This document shows positions 21,155-64,000 of a DNA stretch of 64,000 nucleotides, in pieces (the stretch's first letter is position 1; the number at the start of each line of letters is the position of its first letter). Source of the DNA: Cristatella mucedo (Eukaryota; Bryozoa; Phylactolaemata; Cristatellidae); the NCBI GenBank assembly GCA_009760855.2, contig WPIO01000030.1, positions 1,977,001 to 2,041,000 on the forward strand, in the 5' to 3' direction. The translations under genes and the position numbers were made by a program. The notes below the pieces were generated by a model that saw nothing but the letters and a program-made list of their open reading frames with translations, made no database searches and had not been told where the DNA came from.

Positions 21155-22784
21155 GTTAGTGTTACAGCTGATTTCACATTTGCATCTGTTTAAAAACTCG
21201 GTGGCTTCAAATGTTACCAGCTAACGTGCCTTTTAGGTTCGCGGATGTGAAGATATCCATGAAGACTCGCTGTGTCTTTTCTGCATGACCGAACCGAGGC
21301 TGGGTATGTGTGGAGATGTCTAGATGGCTTAGCAGTCTTTTTTAGCGTTACCTTCGGCATTGTAGTCATTGAAACTGTGGGAGCGAGTTGACCAAGTGAC
21401 TTGTCTGTGCCGGCTTTCGAATATGGTTGCCAACGGCCGTACGTGAGGGTGAGGCGAGAGCTAATTTTTCTATGAATCGAGGCAAAGCTTGTGATTGACT
21501 GGCATTCTGCACTGTCCTACTGTCTTTGGTTCTGCTTTTAGTGAGTCCAACAAGCGGCAGTGTATCGATTGCATGGGCCGAGTAAATTGCCTTGGCGTTG
21601 AGCCTTCTGAGCTGATATTGTTTGTGGACTGTCTAAGCTAAATTCGTTTGTAGACTTGCTCATCCTCGGGGTAGGCGAGAAAGAAAACGTATCTAAAGTT
21701 AAGCCCGGGCTCATACAGTTTCTCAGGTCGAAACGAATCAATGTGGAGATTCTACCCACGGTATGTACTCATTATTGGAATGAGCATTTGCAAAAATTGA
21801 TATTTTTGGCACCGGAGGCCCAAAGGTTCAACTCCTGGGACTCACTGGGCTGAGCCTGGCTTAGTCCTTACCACTGCTGTGCTCTTTATATCTTTTTTAC
21901 CGGCATTGTGCATCCGGATGGTGTTGGGGATGTTCGAATATCTGCACCTACACGAACCAATCATTAAACGCTTAGAGTTACACGCTAAAGTAACTTCTCG
22001 GTTGCTGAATAAACTAAAGAAAGTAGACAACCGGCTGTGATCGTAGTGGCAGTTTTGGCTGCTAAGACCGGTGACAGGTACTTGAGCCACAGCCGTGCTA
22101 TTGCAAGTCAACCCAGCTAAGAGCCTGGCCGACCAATAGTAGTAGATCATTGGGATCATACCATTCCACATATCGGCTGCTGCTTTATCCTTTATATGGC
22201 GAAGGGATCAAATGCTTCCCCGCTTTATATCGAGCTTTGCATAACACTGTGGCATTAATAAAAAAAAATGTGCATGACATAAGACTTGGTTTATTGTTTC
22301 TGTTGCTTACTTAAGCAGGAAAACTTAGCTGTTTGTTGATGTGGCTCAAACGACGTTTATTTTGTCGTGAGCCATATTTGAGATAGTGCTATGGATTTCT
22401 GTTGTCAATAAAGTTGTTCTTGCTCATTGTTTTATTTTGTCCCAGGATCACGCTTGCTCGACGTTCAACTTCCTCAATGCCGAAAAGCGCTTCGTCGCTG
22501 CTGCACTGATACCACCACAAGTGATCCACTCGACTGACGCGGAACTTAGCTACCTGCAGGATGGCGATCCAAGTGAGATGTCCGAGCTTTTCGATCCAGC
22601 CGCATTAGAGGGTAGCGAAGGAAATGCAACGGAAATTGCTCTCGGCATCCACGATAAACTAGGCATCAAGCAGCTGTCCAAGAGTCTCAAGAACTCGACT
22701 AAGGATCTCCAGCTGAATCTGGGCTCACGAGACGCCAGTGAAAAGGACGTTCCTGACAAACTTGGCCGTGGACCAAAATACTAA
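20833..22784 (+). CDS. NDUFAF3: NADH dehydrogenase complex I assembly factor 3 (N-terminus unresolved)
   Basis: NDUFAF3 is a small mitochondrial protein that works with NDUFAF4 in early assembly of respiratory complex I. Exons are about 20833-21154, 21237-21303, 21654-21760 and 22446-22784, and all junctions keep phase. Recognition rests on family blocks in order: FIDTYSQIGFKLNNGFRVIG, GPCAIFPKSVLHWNV, CMTEPRLDLLILGVGEKENV, and CSTFNFLNAEKRFVAAALIP. The order and spacing match animal NDUFAF3. The first exon is open upstream through an Arg/Ser-rich stretch (TSRYRRSSRRLLNAGSRY) that suits a mitochondrial presequence, but no in-frame ATG precedes it, so an upstream exon is needed. An acceptor at 20951 could instead start this exon at 20952. 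The protein runs 88 residues past AALIPP, far longer than the vertebrate tail. Confidence 0.93.
21237..21303 (+). CDS. NDUFAF3: NDUFAF3 exon (HEDSLCLFCMTEPRL)
   Basis: The acceptor is GTGCCTTTTAG and the donor is AGGCTGG|GTATGT, phase 0 to 1. Confidence 0.93.
21654..21760 (+). CDS. NDUFAF3: NDUFAF3 exon (LLILGVGEKENV)
   Basis: The acceptor is TTCGTTTGTAG and the donor is CCCACG|GTATGT, phase 1 to 0. It carries the conserved glycine-containing VG-G-type loop of the family. Confidence 0.95.
22446..22784 (+). CDS. NDUFAF3: NDUFAF3 last exon with long C-terminal extension
   Basis: The acceptor is TTATTTTGTCCCAG, phase 0, and the stop is TAA at 22782-22784. After AALIPP come 88 residues, first acidic (DGDPSEMSELFDPAALEG) and then Lys/Ser-rich, ending KLGRGPKY. 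Confidence 0.95.
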   Translation, partial: DHACSTFNFLNAEKRFVAAALIPPQVIHSTDAELSYLQDGDPSEMSELFDPAALEGSEGNATEIALGIHDKLGIKQLSKSLKNSTKDLQLNLGSRDASEKDVPDKLGRGPKY

Positions 22785-23357
22785 CTGCCCGGCCTGCAGG
22801 AAATGCTGTGAGACAGGAATGCTTGTGTTGCTCGACTTGCTATCACACAGACCTGGAGGTGTGCACCTAGTGGATGCTTTCGAGGCCTCGGCTTGCACTG
22901 ACTCAGCAGGAACACAGTCTGCTGGTGCACGGGTGCCATTCTTCGTGGTCGTGTGGTTAGCATGGATTTCTTCCTGGCCGTTCATTCTTTTTGTGAAGTG
23001 GTATGTAAGCAAAATACCTACTGATGAGCAGGTACTACTTCGGTACCTTACCTAATGCCGTGCTTTGCACTTTAATGACAAAATAGCCTGACCCTACTGT
23101 GATGCTGTTGTTTGATTTCATAAGCAGACCAAAGTAACACACGTGTGCTTTTGCAAAGACCGTTCCATTGGTGTAGCCACGGTGAAAGACGGCACGTGAT
23201 AACACTGCATTCATGCTCGACAGTGGCAATGCTACACATTATCAGGACCCCCCCCCCCCCGATGGACCATTTGCAGGATGTTGCTGACAGGCAGCGTCGC
23301 ACCAGAGGGTGCTCTCATTCAATATCCTTACGTCGAGGCTTATTGCTGACAACTGTA

Positions 23358-23363
23358 AATAAA
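23358..23363 (+). promoter_or_regulatory. Candidate poly(A) signal of NDUFAF3
   Basis: AATAAA (TGTAAATAAATAC) lies about 575 nt after the stop. Confidence 0.5.
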
Positions 23364-25080
23364 TACAGTATATGACAAGTCGTTAGCTCATCAAGTGCTG
23401 TTTGTGAGCATTGCAGTCAGGGTGAAATATAAATAATTTGACCAGAGTTCTTAACTAGTGGTATCCAGGCAGACATGTCTTTAAACTACAGTTCAGTGTT
23501 GCTTCAGATTTTAATTAAGTTTTATAAGTACTCAAAGTGAGTTGCTCCAGTGATGTGCTCTGTTACTTCTGATTTTACTGGAGCTTTGGCTTACTTCATA
23601 GGCACCGAGTACACATCTGGCTTAGCGAGTCTGCTCGATCGTCTTTCCAATTACATTCAAGCTTAGGTTCAACCACAGTTAGCTACATGTGCAGCGATGT
23701 TAACAATTGCGATGCACGGCAAAATGTATTGTGGTGTTTGACTTCTTACTATGATGCACATAACATTAGTCACGTGAAGGCTGGTGACAGCAACAAAGCA
23801 AAGCCACAAAGAATACCGCACACCTTAAAATGCTGACTCTTCATCGCTATGAGGGTATATCTTAAAATCCAGCTGGCCAGCAACATATGAACGGCTTAAT
23901 GGAAATTCAGTTGATGCATAGAGGTAGGTTTAAATTATGAAACGTACTTGATATGTTGCTAATAAACAAAGCTAGTTGGACGCGGACGGTAACAAGCTCA
24001 CGCAGCTAAATAATGTAGGCTTGTCAGTGTCCATCCTATCCATGAATCGTCTACGCCCACGATTTCGAGTGCAAATTGGGTCTTAAGTTGTTGGCTATCG
24101 CTTGCTTGCTGGTTAATTTTCAGTTACCGTCCAAGTATACAGTACGCATATCTGGCAATCGGAGAATTCTGGCATTTTTTCGACAAAACATCTACAGCAT
24201 TGGCATACGCAAGAAGGATGAACATACACAAATATAATAATATATTACATTTCTGTAGTGCCCCAAGAGAACTTAATCGCGCTTCGCTTATGCCACGGAG
24301 CTCGAGCCCACTACCTCGGTCATTAAATACAAGGAGGCTTCAGCCCCAGTGACCCACTTAGGAAAGGGTGTGGTGGGCAATAGCCCTTCTGGCATGTCCC
24401 TTCGGCCCCTAGAACTAGCCCCCCAATGCTATTCGAAAATCAGTCTGAAATGCAGGTCATGACCGTAAGAATAGTGGCTTCTTCAGGGTGCATACTTTTA
24501 GGTGCCTGGTATATTTAGTGCATCCACGAAACATTTCGTTTTTATGGTATTGTGTTACCTGATTTATAGACAACCTATGGTGACTCAAAACGTCTGGCAT
24601 TTTGGGAGACCACCATCGAAGTGCTGACTTACAATTATCGATTTTTAATTGACTGAAAGAGAATACACACCCATTCTGGTAAGCAAGTAGTTATGCTAGA
24701 AAAAGGGACATATAAGTAATTTAAAAGCTTTAAACGGGGTGAGGATATTAAGGATTACAATCAAACCTTAAAAAGCACCGACAGTAGAGCAAGAAAGGCC
24801 TACGTCTCTACATGAAGTTTTCGTCCTAAGACCTGATGTAAGATTCTTGTGGTGTAGTAGCGACAAGCAGGCCGGGACGATTTTGCATGCACTGGCCATT
24901 AGGTTGGAACAGCAAGTGCCAGGGCTTCTGATGGTGATGTAGCGACAGTTGAAACATATGACACAAACGCTTGGGAGCCATGGAAAGATTCACGACAAGC
25001 AGTGAGGTAGCCAGGAATCGCTAATAAAATTAACGGTGAGTCTCTACCTGATATTCTCGATCGAGGACATGATGAACTTG
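23364..25080. other. Intergenic DNA between convergent NDUFAF3 and CPT2
   Basis: No gene is seen here apart from the SINE at 24229-24375. Confidence 0.5.
24229..24375 (-). mobile_element. tRNA-derived SINE (family 2), diverged
   Basis: On the minus strand it shows a B-box-like GGGCTCGAGCTCC and an L2-like tail (TTAAGTTCTCTTGGGGCAC) ending in ATT-rich sequence. Confidence 0.7.
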
Positions 25081-25081
25081 T

Positions 25082-25260
25082 AATAATAATAATACACTTG
25101 ATAAAGCGCCCTCAGAGAACTCAAATCTTTTTCTATGCGCTTAATATTTGCTGCAAAGGAAACACGATTGAATGGTGAGTGTGGTATCATGCTTGATAAA
25201 CAACATGAATAACATGGTTAGGGGTGACATGCACAGGGTCAGCATGCAACTTGTCGTGGT
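25082..25260 (-). mobile_element. L2-like LINE 3' end fragment
   Basis: (AAT)n, stem-loop and 3'UTR sequence match the family through GGGTCAGCATGCAA. Confidence 0.9.
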
Positions 25261-25272
25261 CTTATCTTAGTT

Positions 25273-25372
25273 GCCAAACAGGATAGTGTGGTGCACATTC
25301 CCCCTTATATCTGACAGAAAATGCCAAACAGGATAGAGTGGTGCACATTTCCCCCTTATATCTGACAGAAAA
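25273..25372. repeat. Tandem duplication of about 50 bp
   Basis: The unit beginning GCCAAACAGGATAG and ending CTGACAGAAAAT occurs twice in a row with one substitution and one added C. It lies a few bases beyond the L2 fragment. Confidence 0.95.
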
Positions 25373-25767
25373 TGCATTGAAATTATTCAAGATATCTCGA
25401 CTATAGATCGAGCCAAAAACGTAACCATCTCTTCAACTGTGCAGCTTACGTTTTGTCTTGTAGTTTACTTTTACACAGAATAATTCCGATGGTATCGCAT
25501 CTTCCCCTTCGATATTACAAGATTATTTGATAATATTTTACGTTATATTTATTAAATTATTGACATGTATTCTCATTATCGACGAAATTATAAATGCAAC
25601 ACCTAGCTGTGCGTGATGGTACATTGACTAAGCGCTCAGATCAGCAGATCGACACCGTAAAATCGCCTTACACCACTGAGGCCTGAACAAGTAGCCAAAT
25701 TTTTGCGGTAAAAGTAATGTAGAATTGCAACATTCGGTAATTAATCAACAATTTTGCAACGTTGGCA

Positions 25768-25773
25768 TTTATT
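25768..25773 (-). promoter_or_regulatory. Candidate poly(A) signal of CPT2
   Basis: AATAAA on the minus strand, about 350 nt after the CPT2 stop and the first such signal downstream. Confidence 0.5.
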
Positions 25774-26124
25774 CCAAACACGGCTCACCTGGTTTGCAGG
25801 ATGGTAGAGTGCAACAAAGGCGCGCCACAGATCTGCCCTGCCGTCTAGGCTTACCAGCAGAGCAAAGCGACAAGGAAATGACTGGCAATGAACAGCACAG
25901 CACAGCTGCTGCAAGCTCGAGTATATGGATAACCCAAAAACCATGAAAGAAAGAGGCAATACAAATATACTGCTCGCAAAAATCGATCACTGTCCGGTGC
26001 GAATTGTGCGCATATTCTTGCTCTGACAACTAAGAGTCGCCAAGAGTACTCGAAGATGCTATCCAGCGCACTGCCTGTAGTCCGCACGCTGATTCCAACG
26101 ACTGCAGCGCCATGACAACCGACG

Positions 26125-42894
<16,770 letters not shown>

Positions 42895-43068
42895 CTGAAA
42901 CACACAACTGTAAGGTAGACTGCTGACTGTTTCGTGCACTCATCCAGAGGGCAAAATCACAGTGCCAATGCTCAAGTCGTGCGCTACTACCTTTTGCTTT
43001 TTTTGGTGATCCACAAAACAGCAGCCTCCTAAAAGAGGAAAGAATAGTCATTAAAGTGCACAGTGCTG

Positions 43069-43170
<102 letters not shown>

Positions 43171-44868
43171 TGTGTGTGTTTGTGTGCATGCACGCATGTT
43201 TTATTATTGCTATTACTATTATTAGACAGGATGGCCTTGTGTGACACCCCGAAATAGTGTGGCAGAAATTTACCAGTAACTGTGTTTCTACCGCAATTTC
43301 TGATACATAAACTTAAAAAGATCACAGAAAAACAAGCAACTGAACGACTCGTAAGACTTTAAACACCATCAGAGCACTGTCGCTCTACCAACTTCACACG
43401 AGTAAAGCCCCGGGTAGATAGTGCAAGAACTTATAAAGCGATGAACCGTGCCCCACTGACGACTTGGGCGAAAGCAGTGGCAGAGCCAAGGTGAGCAGAG
43501 GGGCATTTGGCCCCTAGAGGGGGGAGACAGCAACCATGGACCTATACTATGCCCAGGCGGTAAATAATAATGAAATCCGTCCTAGCTCTAGACGATGAGA
43601 AACCGCAGTGTGAATTTCGAATAAACATAAAATGATTTTGCTCTATAATTTTTCATTAATTTTGAGTCTTTTCCCTTTCACGAAAACCTTCGGATCTTTT
43701 CCCCATGCGAAAATCCCGGCCCTGCCTCTAGACAGGCGGCTTATAAAGGTGCCCCTAGGAAAGCCGTTCGTCAACATGTGTGATCTTGCCATGCCATTAC
43801 TTCCGCCCAAGTCGCGCAGATCACGAGCGACGGCTGCCACACTGGGTAGCTCGCGACCAGCAGCCATGACCTGCTGGTAGTCAAGGCAAGCCATGGGCAA
43901 GTGCCAGCAGACCAAGTACACCGGTGCACCAACCATATGTACCAAACTAAGCTGCCGACTAGAAGCTGGAGCAGCTGCAGCTAACGTTTCTACAGGCTCA
44001 ATGGGCAGGCGGCATGGTCAAAGTGTACAGATAGATAGCACGCTATCACGATCATATCCCGGAAAAAACTGAACCTTTGAACCCACCCTTTGATTTAGGC
44101 ACGACGAGGCAACTTCGGCAGCAAAAAGGAGTAACACTGCAAAGACAAGGCGCCCATTAAGTGCTTTCAATGAACTAGAGATCAGCAAGCTACTAATTTA
44201 CCGGCAGAATTCCAGGATCCTATCCTCAAGTGTTAGGAAATATGCTGCTCTTCCGGTTCAGAAGAATACACAGCAGCAGCTGGTGCGTTCAGATGCTATT
44301 CTACTTGGTCATCCTCCAACATTATGAGCTATAACCTGAATAGCTGATCAAAGCCTGCCTTTCATTGACCCTATAAAGTGGTTGCAAAAGCCGCCTGCCG
44401 CTGAAAGCACTTGCTGCCAGCACTCGCTCACAGGGTGTTTCAAGCATTACTGGCTGGGCACTCGGTTCGCAAGCCGCCGAGGCGAATGATCGTCTTCGTG
44501 AGCGCGTGCTGCTCGCAGAGAAGCCGTCAAATATTAAATGTTTCTAAATGTAGCGAACATCAAGACTTGTCCAAATACGTTGCAGCACTTCGATTCAAGT
44601 TGGGAATTTATTGAAAAGCTCTCTTGCCGCTCGCTACTCGACCTACGCTACCGCAGCTGGAATTACTGTTGCATGCAACAATATGGGCCCGTAGCTAAGC
44701 TGCGTTCGAGAAGCACACTCCCTCAGCGCATCGGTCTAGTGTCCTATCAGATATGGACAGAGCGATCTCATACACCGAATGCAGGCTGGAATCCACCGCA
44801 CCGCCGATCCAACTCTCAAAATACAGGTGGCTGTGCCGACTTAGGTGTCCACCTCAGTGTGACCCTAC

Positions 44869-44940
44869 CTTTCTGTGCAGGCGTGTGCCGAAGCTATTGA
44901 TTCCATGCCATCCAAGGCACGCCAGAGGGCCGCGGCTCAT
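44869..44940 (-). CDS. CPT2: Candidate CPT2 first exon
   Basis: The minus-strand ATG at 44940 opens a 24-codon frame (MSRGPLACLGWHGINSFG, then TRLHRK) ending at the donor GAAAG|GTAGGG. Arg-rich and free of acids, it looks like a mitochondrial presequence. However, this donor leaves phase 0, while the next exon needs phase 2. A weaker donor eight bases on, or a different ATG in another frame (MESIASAH), would fit. The exon is therefore only a candidate. Confidence 0.35.
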
Positions 44941-45175
44941 TTCTCAGGGAAAGCCGGCCGGCGGTATCTATCAGTGGGCTGCTCGGCCCACCGGCGGCCC
45001 CCTTTAGTGACAGTCAAAGTGTAATCTTGGCGAAGTGGAAATTCACCCAGACGTTGATCAAAGATAATTTTGGAATATTATCTGGGAAAATATTTTCTCA
45101 AATAGCTGCTGCGGAAGTAAAACGCAGAAAGCGAAAATACGGTGACGGTTTTCGCTGTTAAGGGGGAACACCATC
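44941..45175. promoter_or_regulatory. Putative bidirectional promoter of CPT2 and MKLN1
   Basis: About 235 bp separates the candidate CPT2 start from the MKLN1 ATG. The left part is GC-rich (GGCCGGCGG, GGCCCACCGGCGGCC). A TGACAGTCA-type element lies near 45010 and a GCGGAAGT ETS-like site near 45110. No TATA box is evident for MKLN1. Confidence 0.5.
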
Positions 45176-62628
<17,453 letters not shown>

Positions 62629-62922
62629 GTATGTGTTCATTTGCAGCAGGGCTGGCCCTTTGTGGTGTGCGTTTAGTGCTGATATTGTTCTGTACTCAAG
62701 TTTGTGCATACTCAGGCAAATTAGCTGCAAGTTGGAAGCAGCATGCATGTACTCGGATATGTGACCTTTGTAAAGTTTTTGCAAGTGTACAATCCGTTCT
62801 TTTTTGGGAAGCCTTTTTATGTGCAAGCAATTGTAATTGCTAATTGCTCCTTCCATGTCTCTCATCGGCTCTCTTTCTGTCTATCGACATCACAACGTCC
62901 TTCTCCCCTCACCTCCCCCTCT

Positions 62923-62972
62923 GTGTGTGTGTGTGTGCACATGTGTGTGTGTGTGTGTGTGTGCACGTGCGT
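62923..62972 (+). repeat. (GT)n microsatellite
   Basis: About 50 bp of GT after MKLN1 exon 7. Confidence 0.95.
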
Positions 62973-63099
62973 GCGCGATGCATGCGCAGCCATACGTACA
63001 TGCCGGTCTTACTTTTGTCTCGCTTGTTCTGTCTTCATCGTCTGTCTCAATGCTGGTCTCAGTGTCTTCTTAATGTTTGTCTCTGTCGACGAATAAGGT

Positions 63100-63620
63100 A
63101 ATCCACGTGATAACAATCGAAGAACTCTTATGAATTCGTTAATTTTTATTCACTTAAGGCAAAGACCGTTGGAGAAAAAAGCTTCGTAAACTAAGTGGCA
63201 CTCCCATTTATTGGCTTTCTACAAACCAAAAACAAAGGTGGCAGAGCAGCACCAGGCTAACTCTGTAGTAGCTGACCTCAAGTGACTTTATGGCTGAAGA
63301 CAGAGCTTATGCTGGGTAAAATTGCCCTGATTGTGTGTTGTCTTACAGCTGCTAGGTGAGGAGCCTTAAATCTATGGTGGCTCCTTGTGGACTCCACTAT
63401 GACTTTTAGATAGCTGCTCTTTTTTATATAGGATCTATGCCACTTCATGGTGATGCAAAATGCTGGCAGCCCTTTAGGTTTGAACTGCACTTGGCTGTAA
63501 TGCTGTAGTGCCATGAGCCTGAGTAAAGGTACTTATAATAAATGAAAGTGGGATATTATTGCTGGCAGCATAATTTTCGTGGTGTAGACTTGATGGCTAA
63601 TATTATGGGCCTGGTTATAG
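63100..63620. other. MKLN1 intron, nothing further recognised
   Basis: No further MKLN1 exon is seen to the right of 62628. Confidence 0.5.
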
Positions 63621-63621
63621 T

Positions 63622-63786
63622 AATAATATTATTAATAATGCAATTGATTAAGCACCCTCAGAGAACTCAATCTCTTTCTAGGCGCTTTATATTTGCTGAA
63701 AGGAAACACGATCGAATGGTGAGTGGTATCATGCTTGATAAACAAGATGAATAACATGGCTAGGGGTGACATGCACAGGGTCAGCA
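63622..63786 (-). mobile_element. L2-like LINE 3' end fragment
   Basis: It runs from (ATT)n through the stem-loop and 3'UTR to GGGTCAGCAT. Confidence 0.92.
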
Positions 63787-64000
63787 TAATAATAATAATA
63801 ATGCAGTTGATAAAGCGCCCTCAGAGAATTCAATCTCTTTCTAGGCACTTTACATTTGCTGCAAAGGGAAACGCGATTGAATGGTGAGTAATATCATGCT
63901 TGATAAACATCACGAATAACATGGTTAGGGGTGACATGCACAGGGTCAGCATGCAAGTGTGGTTAGTCGTAGCATGCACAGTGTCAGCACACATAAGCAC
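63787..64000 (-). mobile_element. L2-like LINE 3' end, continuing past the window
   Basis: A second copy starts at (AAT)n directly where the previous one stops. It reaches CAGCACACATAAGCAC at the window edge, so its upstream part lies outside. Confidence 0.92.

Noticed and set aside
43643-43945. Minus-strand frame starting MAAGRELPSVAAVARDLRDL as CPT2 first exon
   Set aside because: It contains acidic residues untypical of a presequence and has no usable donor in the right phase.

Overview
The window is eukaryotic, and more specifically animal nuclear DNA. Three genes have introns with GT-AG (once GC-AG) borders and encode recognisable metazoan proteins. Between them lie LINEs of the L2/CR1 group, tRNA-derived SINEs, a Ty3/Gypsy remnant and long (CT)n, (GT)n and (AT)n arrays. 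There are no operons, ribosome binding sites or prokaryotic features. The species cannot be named from the sequence; an invertebrate is likely. Exon joins were found by reading splice sites and checking codon phase across each junction, not by any search.

Layout. (1) 0.7-11.65 kb, + strand: a GC-rich region with a probable multi-exon gene for a low-complexity, Ser/Ala/Gly/Pro-rich protein with repeated tyrosine motifs and a proline-rich SH3-type ligand. Nine exons join in phase; the link to the probable last exon (11021-11651) was not found. (2) 11.7-20.8 kb: gene-poor DNA with LINE and SINE fragments, including a pair of 354-356 bp inverted repeats about 5.7 kb apart. (3) 20.8-22.8 kb, + strand: NDUFAF3 (mitochondrial complex I assembly factor) with an 88-residue C-terminal extension; the first exon is unresolved. 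(4) 26.1-44.9 kb, - strand: CPT2 (mitochondrial carnitine O-palmitoyltransferase 2). Thirteen coding exons are confirmed by phase and protein similarity and a candidate first exon lies at 44.87-44.94 kb. One intron has a GC-AG border, and a 5'-truncated but open L2-type retrotransposon sits in an intron. (5) 45.18 kb to beyond the right edge, + strand: the 5' half of MKLN1 (muskelin, a CTLH ubiquitin-ligase subunit), seven exons.

Arrangement. NDUFAF3 and CPT2 converge, with candidate poly(A) signals about 2.4 kb apart. CPT2 and MKLN1 diverge from a gap of roughly 235 bp if the candidate CPT2 first exon is right, which would make it a bidirectional promoter. NDUFAF3 and CPT2 both act in mitochondria (complex I assembly and fatty-acid oxidation), but nothing here shows co-regulation.

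Repeats. The dominant family is an L2-like LINE whose 3' end forms a stem-loop followed by (ATT)n. At least one tRNA-derived SINE family carries a related tail, which fits SINEs using the LINE's reverse transcriptase. No clearly new biological system was found. The best candidates for novelty are the tyrosine-motif gene, the NDUFAF3 extension, the GC-AG intron, the compact CPT2/MKLN1 promoter and the composite inverted repeats.
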